From positions 45,723 to 99,618 of the forward strand of contig JAKCWW010000368.1 of assembly GCA_026260175.1 (NCBI GenBank): 53,896 nucleotides of DNA, written 5' to 3'. Below the pieces are notes generated by a model that ran no database searches, was not told the origin of the DNA, and saw only the letters and a program-made list of their open reading frames with translations. Positions 32,805 to 45,800 of the stretch are shown one piece after another (the first letter of the stretch is position 1; each line of letters starts with the position of its first letter). This DNA is from Reticulitermes lucifugus. Lineage: Eukaryota; Arthropoda; Insecta; Blattodea; Rhinotermitidae. A program made the position numbers and the translations under genes.

Positions 32805-33405
32805 CCACAGTTGTGACTAACACCTGCACTGATGAGATCCGTGCAGTTCACCAGAAGTACCAGTGTAATGTCAGTGTTAAAGTCAGTAAATAGTAGTACT
32901 GTAGGTAATTTCACGTTGTATGTTTGTCTAATGGCTTGTTCCAGTACACTTTGTTGTAGCACTGTCTTCACATGCTGGACGTCACAGCACCTCTGTATCC
33001 GTCTCGTCACATTGCAGGCTTATGGGAGACTTGTGGTTCTCACCGCGGTGTTTCCGAGTATTCAGGTCTTGGATATGACACAGTGTTGTTGGGTCGGTAA
33101 TTCCAAACGTACCTTTGAAACGTCGAAAACCACTCGCGCAACGACACACTATCATATCCCAGACCTGAATCTTCAGATACATATGTCCGTTCTGCTCGCA
33201 ATGTTTTGAGGCTCGCAGAGACGAGGGTTGTGACGTCAAGTTTGTAATTTCAGTGACGGTAAACTGCACTGGCACAGCCACGAGACTAACATACACTGTG
33301 GAATAGACTGCAGTACTACGGTTGACTTTAATAGTCGTTATGCTCGTACGTCTGATGGGGCGCTGTGATTTCATCAGTGCTGGTGCTGTTGCAGTGTGGG
33401 TAGGA
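32805..33405. repeat. Divergent long foldback repeat
   Basis: The left half (about 32815-33085) and right half (about 33130-33395) are inverted copies with many mismatches. Matching phrases include GCACTGATGAGATC with GCACTGATGAAATC, TAGTACTG, and TTCAGGTCTTGGATATGA with TTCAGGTCTGGGATATGA (each second form read from the other strand). No protein recognised. Confidence 0.75.
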
Positions 33406-33484
33406 GAACAGTGAAGTGAGTCCGCAAAAGGAAAGAGGACGTTTATTAATGGAGAATTTATCAGGGAGTTCCGTACCTTTACTA

Positions 33485-34330
33485 ACTGAGCAAACCTCGT
33501 GGTCTAGTGGGTAAGAAGCTAGACTGCAAACATTATGATCAGAAGTTCGAAACCAAAGCAGTCCGATGCAAGCTAAAAATTTCTTCTGCCAAAGTTCCTT
33601 GGCCTCACAATTCATCAGGAAGTTCCAAAATTATTACTTCAACAAGAACGTCGTGGTCTAGTGGTTAAAGCGCTGGACAGCCAAACTTTATGAATAGCAA
33701 GCAGCAGTTCGAGACCGGTCCCCGGCAAGGACTTGGACATAGAAAATTTATTGCCAAGATTCCTCGACCTCACAATTCATCAGGAAGTTCCAAAATTATT
33801 TTCTCACCAAGAACGTCGTGGTCTAGTGGTCAAAGCACTGGACAGCCAAACTTTATGAATAGCAAGCAGCAGTTCGAGACCGGTCCCCGGCAAGGACTTA
33901 GAAAATTTATTGTCAAGATTCCTCGACCTCACAATTCATCAGGAAGTTCCAAAATTATTCTCTCACCAAGAACGTCGTGGTCTAGTGGTTAAAGCACTGG
34001 ACAGCCAAACTTTATGAATAGCAAGCAGCAGTTCGAGACCAGTCCCCGGCAAGGACTTAGAAAATTTATTGTCAAGATTCCTCGACCTCACAATTCATCA
34101 GGAAGTTCCAAAATTATTCTCTCAACAAGAACTTCGTGGTCTAGTGGATAAGACACCAGCCCAGCATTCAAAGGATCGCCAGTTCGAGTCCAGCGGGTTC
34201 CAAGATCGTCGGAGCAGCCAGCACGAGAGACATCTGGTAGCCACTTCGGAGACAACAAAGATTAAACAACAAAATGGCTCGGCGGATAGTAAACAAATAA
34301 AAATAGTAAAAAAAAAAATTTTTTAATTTC
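33485..34330 (+). mobile_element. Tandem array of five tRNA-like SINE heads
   Basis: CGTGGTCTAGTGG (A box) occurs at 33498, 33652, 33817, 33976 and 34135, a spacing of 154, 165, 159 and 159 bp. Each is followed about 50-60 bases later by a B box of the AGTTCGARACC/AGTTCGAGTCC type. The spacers share CACAATTCATCAGGAAGTTC. Only the last unit continues into a longer body (about 34190-34330) ending near an A-rich tail. It reads as a tRNA-derived SINE whose head has been tandemly repeated. The 100-codon frame across it is not a gene. Confidence 0.85.
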
Positions 34331-36317
34331 AGAAACTGTCCCAACGAGAAAATTGTGAATGCTCCTCCCGTCGTGAGTCTGTACCCAGAATTTTCCACTG
34401 GCGCAGCTCTCGGCCAGAATTTTTTTTTTACTAGCGTGGCATGAATTTCTGGCATGGAAACATTTTTACTACCACGCCCGAAATATATTGGTACAAACAA
34501 TTTTTAATTGGCAGCATCCTGGGCTATAAACATTTTTTACTTGGCCTGTAATTTTAGTACCAATAATTCTGAATTGGTGGCGCTCTTTTTTCCACACGAT
34601 TCGCCATTCCTGAAGCAGGGATGCCCAAACTTCTTTTGGGTAAAGAGGCAACCATACCAGTGGCCTGGCTTACGGCCCGTACGCGTAAATATACGATATA
34701 TACCTACGCGCCTAAATTAAGCAGTTCCTTATGTTTTACGAATGTTCCTCTATGTTGGACACCCCTGCTTTAGGCAACTCCATTTTACCCCTCGTGGGAA
34801 TTTTGAGGTTCGACACTAAGATACCAAAAGCAGCCAATAAATATCACGAATATGGCTTCAAAAACTGCCAACATCTGAATCTTAACTCTCCCTCCCCCCC
34901 TCCAAATAGACGGTAGTAACGTCACAACCTCACCCCACCCACAACAATCAATATGAAAAACCTAATGGCTCAAAAAGTGGTGGCTTTGGTACCTCCTGTC
35001 ACATAGGTTGGTCATGAAATCTTGCATGTGCTTGCACTTGAAGATATTTCCAACTTCCCACACCAAAAATTTGGCCAGAAACCCCTCTATTATTAAAATA
35101 CAACAGGGATAAAATATATTCCCCCTTTGAAATGCAACTTTTACTAAATGGCAGCACCCAACACTATAGTAGAGGCAAATACACACTGGACATTACAAAA
35201 TATGACCACTTTCTCGCATTGGCATTTTTGGACAAATCTGAGTAAACTGATATCGCACAATTTACATACAATAAACAATATTCCACCCTAGACTAGTATG
35301 GGATAAAATGAATCTGCCTTAATCTAATGAATGCCTTTGATTTTCACCTAATGGCTAAGTGTGTAGTGAAAAACCTAAGCTAGCATTTATGCACAGACTT
35401 CATAAACATGTAAGAAACCATGACCAACCAAAAGGCAGTATAACAAGGAACAGTCAAAGAAAGGAAACTTGAAATAAAAATAATATACACTTACATCATA
35501 GTCCACAAACTCTTACAAAGTTCCAGTAATACATTATGTAATCATGTGGACTTGGACATGGATGGGATTTATAGGGGCTTCAAACTTTATTGTCACCCTC
35601 CTGGTACACAAAGATGGAATGTGGTTACACTCCTACATTAACACTAATACCATCACCACATAAATTCAAATCATATTGATTTAACAGTGTACCTCTGCAT
35701 GTTTTGCCTTCCAAAGGGACATCTGGATCATTTCTCTCAAGAAACCTACTATATATAAAAGCTGAGTGTGTAGGGATGTTTGTCCTCATACAGTATTTCA
35801 CTTAGCATATAACATCGATGGCAGTACTTGTACGTTTTGATACTTTCGGTAGGTTGTTTCAAAAAGCAGACAAGGCCTAAGGCCCACAGACTATAACAGT
35901 GCTTTTAAACTTTCTCCAAGTTACTTGGGTTCAAACCCAGGCTCCTCAAAAGGTGATGCAGGGTTTTCTTTATGACCAAGTCACAGAGGTTAGTTTGGCC
36001 TATTATGAGCTTCATTCTCTCTTGCCACAAAAACTTGCAGCATATTAATTTTTGTGATTCCTTGACCAGTTCAGCCTCAAAAGGTATTGTTACAATGCAG
36101 ATCATTTTGGCACCCCAAAAACTCTCTAGTTTTGGGTCTAATACAGGAGGAAAGGGCATTTATTTACTTCCTACAAAAAAAAATTTGAATATACGTAACA
36201 ATTAACACAATTAATGTAAACAGAATAATGCAGTGGAGGTACTTCCTAATAAAAAAATACACAATTTAGAGGGAAATATTTAATGCTTGATGCAACTCAA
36301 AACTTTGAACAATTCAA
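34331..36317. other. Intergenic, lone B-box-like site
   Basis: No gene is seen. GGGTTTGAACCC on the minus strand at about 35930-35941 is a perfect B-box-like palindrome without a clear A box. TATATATAAAAGCTGAG at about 35751 resembles a start motif seen in some insect repeats. Confidence 0.45.
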
Positions 36318-36577
36318 CATCTTCTTCACGTGTCTGGACCTGAGAAGCAGAAGGATGTAAGTCCAGTTTTATCATATTTGAGATAATACATCATTTTCCT
36401 TAGAATTTCTTTCAGATGCAGATGGTTGCGAGTCAAAATACTGCCCCAGTGTAGCTGGACCAAGAATTAAATGGCAATGATGTACTGGTCTAAGAAAAAT
36501 GATGTATTATCTCAAACATGATTAAATTGGTTGTACATCCTTTTGCTTCTCAGGTCCAGATTTTTACACTGAAGAAA
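36318..36577. repeat. Foldback repeat with about 75-bp arms
   Basis: TCTGGACCTGAGAAGCAGAA on the left pairs with its inverse near 36541-36560, and TTTGAGATAATACATCATTT pairs with its inverse near 36498-36520. About 90 bases of unrelated loop lie between. No coding content. Confidence 0.88.
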
Positions 36578-37189
36578 TATGTATACAAATGAAATAGGTG
36601 TAAAAACTTTGTACATGCCAATATTACTTGTTGAAACTCAACAGGCTGTATGCTAATTGTTAATAATGTGACAAAAAAACTTGCATATGTCAATATATTA
36701 GTATATTATAATAAAAACTGGTTATGATAAGGCTTAATATAACAGGCAAATTAAGTCTTCCTACAGCATGCTTAGATTCATCACTAACATAAATGCAGAT
36801 GATGAGAGTTAGACACAGGTATCTGCGGACAACCTACTCACACAGATACAGATATATATGTAACTTGTCTGATCACCCCAATGAACACAAACTGGCTGTA
36901 CTTATGTAAGTAACCATATGCACAATTTGTCTGTGAGCAACTACGATAAACTTGAAAACACATAAAAAAATCTGACGTGTATCCCTGTAGAATAATACAG
37001 AGGAAAATATGGAACTACAAATACATAACTTCCACATGTCAAGCCATATGGCAGACAAGTTACAAAACTGTTCACGCAGATTAGGATGGAAGTCACTTCT
37101 AAAACAAATAATTCTACGAAATAACTGTTAACACACCACACACAAACCCTAATATTAAGAACACAAACACACTTAATGCTGTGAACTTT
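36578..37189. other. Intergenic, nothing recognised
   Basis: AT-rich with no supported feature. Confidence 0.5.
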
Positions 37190-38110
37190 CTCCTGACTTC
37201 AGCATATACATGGCACATGGGTAACAGATGGTACACATCAGACCTGCACCAGTCACCATTGACATTTAAGCATCTGTCCGTCCCACTGACACCAAGGTTT
37301 GTATCCCAGCACAGAAGAAATCCTTGTCAATTGTCTTTAGGCACAGGAAGTGACGGCTGGCTTCATGTCCATGTCACTTGCCAGCCAGGTGCTTCTTAAG
37401 GGCTTACTGTACCATGGAGCAGCAATGCAAGTGTTTTACAACAAACGGCCTGGCGTCATACCACAAGAAAGCTCAGCAGTTATAGTATCATTACAAGTAA
37501 ATCCACAAGAAGTACACTTTATGCTCACAAAAGACAGCTACTCTGACTTCCTCACTTATGGCATTGCTTTGAATTCCTTTTCTGTGGGAAATGATGGCCG
37601 TTTCCACATCAGGGACGCCATACTGGTTTTGACTGTCGTGATTAACAAATGTTTCATCCCCTGTAACAATGTACTGCAGAAACTGATCTCCATGATTGGC
37701 ATAATGTGCGAGATGCACGAGAGTAGTTCCATATGATGAGCTTTGCGATAATCTGTGGGGTTCTTCGACACCCAGCCTGCACACAATTTTCTGTAAGCCA
37801 GTTGATCATGGACAATGCTGTATGCACTACCCAGCAAAGTGTCTAGTTCTTGTGCAAAGTTGGGCAACTTAATATGACTGTCCTTCCTGGTAATGGCATG
37901 TGCATGACACACATGGTCATTCATAATGGACATGCCTATGTATCCCGATTTCTGCTTGTCAGCAACATCTGTCCTGCCATAACTGAAAGCACTGCACCAT
38001 ATCCACACCTGTCTTCATTATTAATTGTGCTTTGTATACCTTTACCAGAAGGTGATGAATTTTCACCAATGCAAGACCTTTCACACACACAGATCAAATC
38101 ACAATGCATA
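37190..38110 (-). pseudogene. Mariner transposase relic
   Basis: Minus-strand frames give, in order, GSAYSIVHDQLAYRKLCAGW, LVHLAHYANHGDQFLQYIV followed by TGDETF (first catalytic Asp in the TGDE motif), then KKHLAGK and DKDFFCAGIQTLV near the C-terminus. At least one frameshift separates the first two parts and several stops follow. The C-terminal segment is related to the fragments at 27592-28127. Confidence 0.85.
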
Positions 38111-41100
38111 CTTGGACTTTTGACTTTCTTGCCAGTAGGCCTGCCTGTTACATGGTGACATCTGAGGTCAGATGATGCTATTTCACATCAGATGTGCTGT
38201 TACATTATTTTTTAAACTTCCCTGTATACTGGTCAGAGGCAGACACTGCTACACAGAACACATCCACAACATTAAGTATAACAGGGATGCATAAAGATAT
38301 GCTACACATTCTGAAAAATAACACCTCTGGTATAATGGATCAGAAAAAAAACTACAAACATACATACAAAGACGGATATTTGGAAAAACTGTACACCTAC
38401 ATTGTGAAGAAGGCGACTGATCACGGCACAGCAAGCGAAACACACTAACCTACTATTTAATCTAACCTGATCACTGCACAATAAAGATCTCTTTCCGTCC
38501 AAAGTTCAATGTAAGAATATAACAATGCCAACCATATTCACTTATAAGACTACCATTTAGTACAGCAATTACACCACTACACTAATCACAGCACGTACTC
38601 ATGATGCACTTACATAACACATGTATGAAAAAAATTTTGTGGAGCACTATTTTATTATAATATTACAGCAATGTCTCGGACAGATCCACACAACAATAAA
38701 CTGGAGTACAGGCGTACATGTTCTCAATGCCTATCACAGCAACTTCATATACCCATGTTTTGATATATATGTAATTTTGAGATACTAATGGAAGGGATGT
38801 GCCTATATTGTTTAATCACATTTTATCATAACCAGTTTTTATTACATTTACCAGTATACTAACTTATACAAGGATATCACATGACTGTAAAATCTTGATA
38901 GTGGGGAAATCCTCCACATGATGATCTTTTAGGTGTCAAAATACAGATAGGTACATTCTTAAATCAATGCATTTTGTGTTCTGATGGTATTCGTGTCATT
39001 TCACAACAGTGGTACAAATACAAACATGAAAACAGAATGTGGTGTTCTTACAACAAATACTGACCTCCAAATAGTCTTAAGTGCTCATTTACAAATGGGA
39101 CTGACAATTACCTTTAACCTGCCAAGAATGAACACACTACTGAAACCATGAATGGCAATGAAATACTTAAGAATATTTCACTATGTACATTTTTAATACT
39201 GACTTGTTTACCTCACCCTCCCTATACATCAGCCACAAGTATCTGCATATCTGCACATGACCAAAGTTCATACCTAACAGTTCCTTACACTAACTTCAAA
39301 GGCCAATCCTTCTTGGGAAGTTCAGCTAGTCAAGACACTTCCTGCATTTTACTGAAATAGTAGGCTTGTTACTGTCCAAAAAAAAGCCTAGTATTCACTA
39401 TTCTCTGCAAAACGGATCCAGTTCATATCGCCCACTTATTAAAGATCCATTTTAATATTATCCTACCATCTATGCCTGGGTATTCTAAGTTATCTTCTTT
39501 CCCTCGGATATACTGACCAAAATTTTATGCAGTTATTCATACACAAAACAAAATCACATTAATCCAATTATAGTTAGAATAAAATGGGTTGCATCAAAAC
39601 GTCCTAGTACTGCAGCCAGGCATATGCTGCGCATCCCCATCAGTGAGGTTCCTATACAGTTATACTGTGCAACAGGATTAAACAAATCTGTGCCATGATG
39701 TTGAACCTGATGACCGAGCAGTCATGCGCTACACATCACAATCATATTGCACAATACATTGAGTCTGGTGTGGTCGTGATGAGACGAAGAGGTGTACAAC
39801 AGAGAAGGCAGCAGCAACTGACATACTTGCAGCTACAGTACCAATACTGCATTGTGGAAACAATGGCATGAAAAACATGGTTCATGGAGAGACAGACACC
39901 TTCACATACTTGTATCAGCAAAAGATGGCTATGAGAAGCGCTTGAGAATGGACAATGAAATCGTGGACAGAAATGTCTCATTCTAACATAAATCTCATAA
40001 CAATCTCCAATACAAAAGCCATCTATCTGATCAGTTCCTACAGTGTAACAAGACATCACATTCTCACATTGGTCCTAGGCACAAGAATTGGACAATGAAA
40101 CAATTTTTCATGGTGTTCTGCTGCGAGTGTGACATTCATGTGCCCTGTGAAATGAATATGCTGGGGAACAACTGATCCAGAAGACCACAATATGACAGGT
40201 CATGTCTTCCTACCTGATATCACTGAAATGTCACAGACTACCAACTGACAGTGCAACATCACAGAAGACTTGAATCTCCATCAACAGCATTACAAGATCC
40301 TCAAATCTCATTACTGGAGGCCTGGTCAAGATTCAAACCAGGTATAACCATCTGAACCAAGCTGCTCATCATTTTACATCTCCATTGTCAGAGTAAGTTC
40401 CATATTAATGTCCCAATCTATCTTTGAAAGTCCACACCCTAGCATTTCCCATGGTTCACTGCAGGTATATGTATGTATATACATTCTAGCAAGTGTTGTA
40501 ACATACAAAGGGAGTCCCAGGAGCATTTAAACTGCACGTGTCAGCTTAATATTCATAGCTCCAATTTGCTAAGTACAACTCAGCTGATGTGTAATATAAC
40601 TCTTGGCCACCAGTCATATCATGGGCCTGTCAGCAATAATACTTCGCTCAAACTGCCTCCCATATCAGATCAGAGCCGCCACATTCACATATGAACATCT
40701 GCCATCAAGTTTTCAAAGTATATCCAAGTGCCACGCGGGCAAAATATACGGCAGAGGGAAAATTCAAATGTTACTCCACGCTGCAGAAAACCAAGTATAA
40801 TTCCATCTGGTCCCATCAATTCAAATGGTTTGAACTGTTAGATGCCCATCTGATTCTTGATTAAGCCTTCTGGCCAGGAACCAGTCATCACTATTGTGCA
40901 CTTTTGTATGTCCACATTTAACTGCTCCTCTCCTCCAGGTCTGTCTCAGTCAATATGAAATTAACTAATTCTGTTTGGGTTCCTTCACCAGAAACTTGTG
41001 ACATTTCATCACGCAGCACTGCAGGTGTGTGAGACAAGTTCAGTTTGCCAATGCCATCTGCATGAGAATCCATTTCTGTGACTCTTCACAAAATCACAAC

Positions 41101-41967
41101 ACAATGTGATCTTGCCGCAACTTGATACACCCTACATCAGCGCTCTTTTATCAGGCTATCCACATATGCCACTCAACAGTCAGCCTGCCAACCCTGCAAC
41201 ACATTCTACACATCCATAATAACTGGGCCACAGACAGCTTGCGGCTAGCAACAGATATGGGCTGCCATCATGCCCCATGTCCAGAGGAACTTGATCACTG
41301 CTCAGAGCTCTTTGTGACATCACATTCTAAGAAAAGTTACCACTTCCACATGATACCATCCCTACCACCTTGCCTTTCGTGCACCATTTACATTACACAC
41401 AATCTGGGCAGGACATTCAAATGCATATGATCACATTTCACATTGAATATAAATTTCCTCTTCCACACGCCATGAAATTTCACTTATTGAATGATGCAAA
41501 AGTGATCACTGTTCACTTGCAAGCTATAAGAATGACATTACTTCACTTACATCTCAAAGTGTCAAACAACCTGCTCTCTCTAAAACAAGCCATAAGTAGC
41601 AGCTGTGTGAAATTCTTGATCAACTGCTCTGTGACACAACATTTGAGACAGGCTGATCAATAAGCACACTTGTAATTTTAACACCAAGTTACAGTCAGAC
41701 CTGGAGAATATGAAATAATGTCTCACAAAGTACAAATGACCCCATTCTAAAGATCATAGAGCACAACATCTGCAGGTGGGAAGTCTCTCTTTCTGTGAAG
41801 TTCTTTAAACTAAACACTTTCCTTTCATGCTACCAACTACTGGAAACACTAATCCTCTAAAGCCCAGTGGTAAGTATATGTACCACCTCCTGTAACATTT
41901 AACAACTCTACATTTTGCCATGCAGTATTTATGCATTTTGCACAATTCTCACAATAAGCAGTGATTG
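38111..41967. other. Intergenic, no gene recognised
   Basis: About 3.9 kb. Near 38408-38435 a plus-strand CTGATCACGGCACAGC followed by GCGAAACAC loosely echoes the hammerhead-like cores, without inverted arms. The segment at about 39600-40330 has the texture of an old transposon, but I cannot assign it. Confidence 0.45.
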
Positions 41968-43530
41968 TGTGGGTGAGTCAGAAAGTATCCACAATGTATG
42001 TTTTAAAATTAATCCAACAACAATAAAAAATGTGTAAAAGAATCATTCTTCCACCTAGTCCCCTTGCTTTTCAATATACTTTTTTTTTTTTGTGTGGTGA
42101 AGGGCCCCGCAGCAGATGCTATGGACGCACCCCAGCCTTAAGGCTTCTTGTGCAACCACTGTGATGAAGATGAGCAGTTTTTTTTACCAAGTTTTACAAT
42201 TAATGGAGCACCAGTGGAATGAAATTGACAGGGGAAAAATGACAACTCAGAGAAATACCCGTCCCAGTGCCACTTTGTCCACCACAAATCTCACATGGAC
42301 TGACCCAAGATCGAACCCGGGCCTCTGCGGTGAGAGGCCGGCGACTAACCGCCTGAGCCATGCCACGACCTTTCAATATACTTAGTCCAATGGTATACAA
42401 GCCTCTGTATGCCCTGAAAAATTTTTTTTTTTGGCTGACTGGCAAGCCTCACATGAGCTGATTCCTTCATTTCTCTGTCACTGGCAAACTGATGGCCAAT
42501 TTAAGGCATCTCTCAGTGAATCCAAGTGGTGAGAGTCCAAAGTGGCTTCATCAGGGCTGAATGTGTTCCAGTACCTCAAATTGCAGTTGCCAGAGGGTTT
42601 CAACAGCGTAGACAGCAGAGTGTGTTAGACACTGTTATGCAACAATAAGACACCTTTTGACAGTAGCCCTCAACATTTGCTTTTAACCGCTGGCCTCAGT
42701 TGGTCACATATCTCACAATCATAAGCACTATTTACTGCTGCTGTACCCCTCGCTGGATGATGTTCTGCCATTGGTCCTTGTGAATAACAAAAAAAGCATC
42801 ACTATGCTTGCTCTTTGTTGCATTGTGAACTTTCTTTTGACTGGTGACTGAGGATGTTTTCATTCCATACTCTCTAGTGTTTAATTTCTGGATCATTGTA
42901 ATGGATCCACATTTTGCCCAGTGATGATGCATCTAAAAAAATCATAACCTTCGTTTTCATAGCAATTCAAAAGGTGCTGGCAGATATCCAACCATTGAAC
43001 TTGTGCTCTTCTGCGACCTGCTTGGGAACCATCTTGCACAATCCTTATAAAAGCCTGGTCTGTTCTGATGATTTCACACATGGGCCATTGACTGATCTGC
43101 AGGAGATCTGCCACTTCATCAATAGTCACCCTTCTGTTATTCAGAATTCCGGCACAGACTCTGTAGTGGATGTGTCTGGCCATGCTTGTCACTTTGCATC
43201 ACTTGTGCTACAGTTTTTGAACTTGTCAATCCAGTCATACACATTTTGTTATGGTGAAGCACTGTTTCCATACTGTACTGGAAGTCTTTGATGGATTTCT
43301 GCCCCTGGTACACCTTTAGCCCCCAAAAATTCATCACTGTACACTATACTTATTTGGTGCGTACAGCTGTACAGTGGCAATATTACCACAACATAACATA
43401 ACATGTGACAGTTCAATGCTGAAACCACAACATGTTGATTAAGTATGTCTACACTTACATGCAAGCAGCAGCACTGCCAACAAAAAAAAAAATGTAAATG
43501 AAACAATGCAGATACTTTGACTTACCCACA
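41968..43530 (-). mobile_element. Mariner element with both termini, transposase decayed
   Basis: The ends are inverted: GTGGGTGAGTCAGAAAGTAT at about 41969 and, inward from 43530, GTGGGTAAGTCAAAGTAT. Minus-strand frames give EFLGAKGVPGAEIHQRLP, then LNNRRVTIDEVADLLQISQ, then DICQHLLNCYENEGYDFFRC, then IQRLVYHWTK near the C-terminus. The TGDE catalytic motif has become TGQN and the later catalytic region is scrambled by stops. Without the SINE the element would be about 1.26 kb, a usual mariner size. Confidence 0.9.
42082..42370 (-). mobile_element. tRNA-derived SINE inserted in mariner transposase
   Basis: The minus strand starts GGTCGTGGCATGGCTCAGG with an A box, has a B box GGGTTCGATCTTGG at about 42316-42303, and ends in poly-A (42082-42091 as T). 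TTTCAATATACTT flanks it at 42069-42081 and 42371-42383, a 13-bp target-site duplication. Its frame (MAQAVSRRPLTAEARV) is one I recall from repeats in termite and cockroach gene models. It splits the transposase codons for YIEK. Confidence 0.92.
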
Positions 43531-44943
43531 TTTTTACTTGAACAGCACTGACTGGCCCCTGTCATACACACAGTTTGTTCTCTGTGAGACAGGAACCACA
43601 CTTTTACATATAGCATTAAGGCCCACAAACATACACACAACTGCTGGTGACTTTCGGGCAACTTAATGCATGATCCATGTACAAGTGATTCCTTAGTGTT
43701 ACAGTAACAAAGAATGTTTACATTGTTTGCCTTTTCATAAATATGTTTAACAGAATGTCAATTTCAGCCATAAATTTAAAAACACTGGCATAATGTGCGA
43801 CATATTCCTGGTTACTGAAACTTCTGCATTACATACCCACTTCCTTCAAAGCCTAATACAGCACTACTAATACTTTCCTACATCAAAATTGAAATTCACT
43901 TATATTCCCAACAGAGATAAAGCGTGTTTCTTCCTCACACGGAAACTCACCTAGTCTCCTATCCAATAACTACTTGTGGCTCTTTCCTCAAGCACAAACT
44001 GTAGAGAGTAGTCACCTGAATCTGGTATTAAAGTTAGGAATGTGTGGGCTATTCACGTCACTCCTGTATAAGACACCATACTTTTCACCCCAAACCAAGA
44101 TATCTGTTTGGATCAGTAAAGGAGGCCATGAATAGTACATAAGAACACCACATACTAAAATTTTATAATGTGTCACCTTGAGCTGATCCTCTTCCTCAAC
44201 TGCACTGCTGTTCTTCCACCTATTCTTCCTCTTACCTTTCAATGTGTCAGTAACTTTCATTTCCCATCACACATGTAGTGAAAAATGGATGTCTTCATGC
44301 TGGAGTACTATTATACAGCAATCCTACTATTTATTAAAAGAACTGTTGGAAGTTTACTTAACTACAGACTTATTTGTAGAAACACTCATCTGTCTTCATA
44401 TTTACAACATTTTTCTAATGTTAGAGCCATCAGACCTGGACTCAAACTGTCACTCCTCCAACAGATTTACAAATGTTAAAAATCAGCAAATAAAAGAGTA
44501 ACAGAGACCTTATGTTTGATAATGCAAAAGCAATACCACATCAGGATATGTGTACACAGTGTAACAGTTCTGGTACATTCACTCCATATATTTTAATCAC
44601 ATCAAACACTGCAAGACTTACAGAAAGCACACTGGACATAAAATGTATTTCAATCTTCTCTACAACTTCTGTTTCAGACATTTCAAGCTCTGAAACACAT
44701 ACAGGTTTCCAGCCAAGTTTCCATTACTGATCCAGTTTAACAAAACCTAAAACGTTTAGTAAAAACCCTCAATACTTAATTTCATGAAACTCTGTTCAGC
44801 AGCTTTCACACCACTTCATGCAGACATACGAGGAGGCAAGGTGGAGTTAACAGGCTATTCTCCTTCTGAATGTGACAAAAAATGGTTTGATTTTTCCTGA
44901 CAATGTCTCAACTTGTGAGGTGCATGAGGATTCATTTTGGACA
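43531..44943. other. Intergenic, nothing recognised
   Basis: AT-rich. Frames present here match nothing I know. Confidence 0.5.
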
Positions 44944-45245
44944 AAGGTACCTGGATAGCTCAGTCAGTATAGTGATTAAACTACAAACTTGACAACTGAG
45001 AACTCATGGTTCAAATCCTGGCAGAAGCAGGTTTTTCTCTTCTCCAAAATGTTCAGACCAAATCTGGGGCCCACCCAGCCCATATTCCAAGAGTACTGGG
45101 GATCTTTTCTACACAGGTAAAGTGGCTGAAGCACAATGCTGACTACTCCATCTAATGCCAAGACAGAAAATGTGCAGAGCTACACCTTTGCTCCGCCATA
45201 TGCCTCCATGGCATGCACATGGATAACTTTACTTTTAACTTTAAG
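44944..45245 (+). mobile_element. tRNA-derived SINE
   Basis: A box TGGATAGCTCAGTCAGTA at 44951-44968 and B box GGTTCAAATCC at 45009-45019. The body continues to GGATAACTTTACTTTTAACT at about 45222-45241, a T/C-rich 3' end like that of the SINE at 2848. The head is tRNA-like but cannot form a complete tRNA followed by a terminator. Confidence 0.85.
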
Positions 45246-45476
45246 AATGTAGTTCCAACTCTTACATTAACAGTTACAAATAAACTAACTTAATTTTCTA
45301 TTATTTTTGGCTTATTATTATTACTATGACATGAAACTATGATTCTTTATTTAAAATTAAGGCGAATAATACTGATGTCAATGCAATCCCATTTTATTTC
45401 TTCTGCAATCTTCAATTGAAGTGTAATGTTATTTGGCATATCCTATGGTAATGACAAAACATACAAGGCAGAAATA
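45246..45476. other. Intergenic, nothing recognised
   Basis: Short AT-rich stretch without features. Confidence 0.5.
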
Positions 45477-45800
45477 TTAAGTTCCAGAATGCCCCATAAA
45501 AGCTGTATTCAAGTATTTATATAATAACATTTCCTGTAACTTTCCAAGTGTTTTCCAGTTCAAAACACTGCCAGAACCCCTTGTTTGACCCTGCTCCAGA
45601 CACTCAACATGAACAAGGTCCTTGTGGTCAAAAAGACAAATCAGAATTGTCTTCAATAGTACTCGTGACATGTGTGGCTTCCTGATCTTGGCGATGCTGA
45701 TGCGGTCCTCTGCTGGTTCCATGTTTCATTTCTGGATCATATTTAAAACAATGATTCACCACCCATGAAAACTGCACAAAATGTTGTTTCTTTCAGCCAA
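45477..45800 (-). pseudogene. Mariner transposase fragment (central catalytic region)
   Basis: The minus strand reads WVVNHCFKYDPEMKH, then VLLKTILICLFDHKDLVHVE, then LEQGQTRGSG. This fits the stretch of mariner transposases after the first catalytic Asp (FQYDPE..., then MLICFFDSQGIVH..., then QGQTVN). Both flanks lack the N- and C-terminal parts. It is a different mariner lineage from 41968. Confidence 0.78.

Noticed and set aside
33690-33992. Repetitive 100-codon protein frame
   Set aside because: It is a frame through the tandem SINE-head array; the repeat period is the DNA unit, not a protein repeat.
33485-34200. CRISPR-like array of repeats and spacers
   Set aside because: Eukaryotic DNA, units near 159 bp, spacers nearly identical, and Pol III boxes present.
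35740-35830. Helitron-type start (TATATATAAAAGC)
   Set aside because: No CTRR end with hairpin found and no Rep/helicase remnant.
38260-38450. Penelope-type C-terminal coding relic with a hammerhead-like core
   Set aside because: The core lacks the NGA match and has no inverted arm; the frame similarity is too vague to call.
44944-45020. Functional tRNA gene
   Set aside because: A and B boxes are present but no full cloverleaf or T-run terminator; the homologous body and SINE tail continue downstream.
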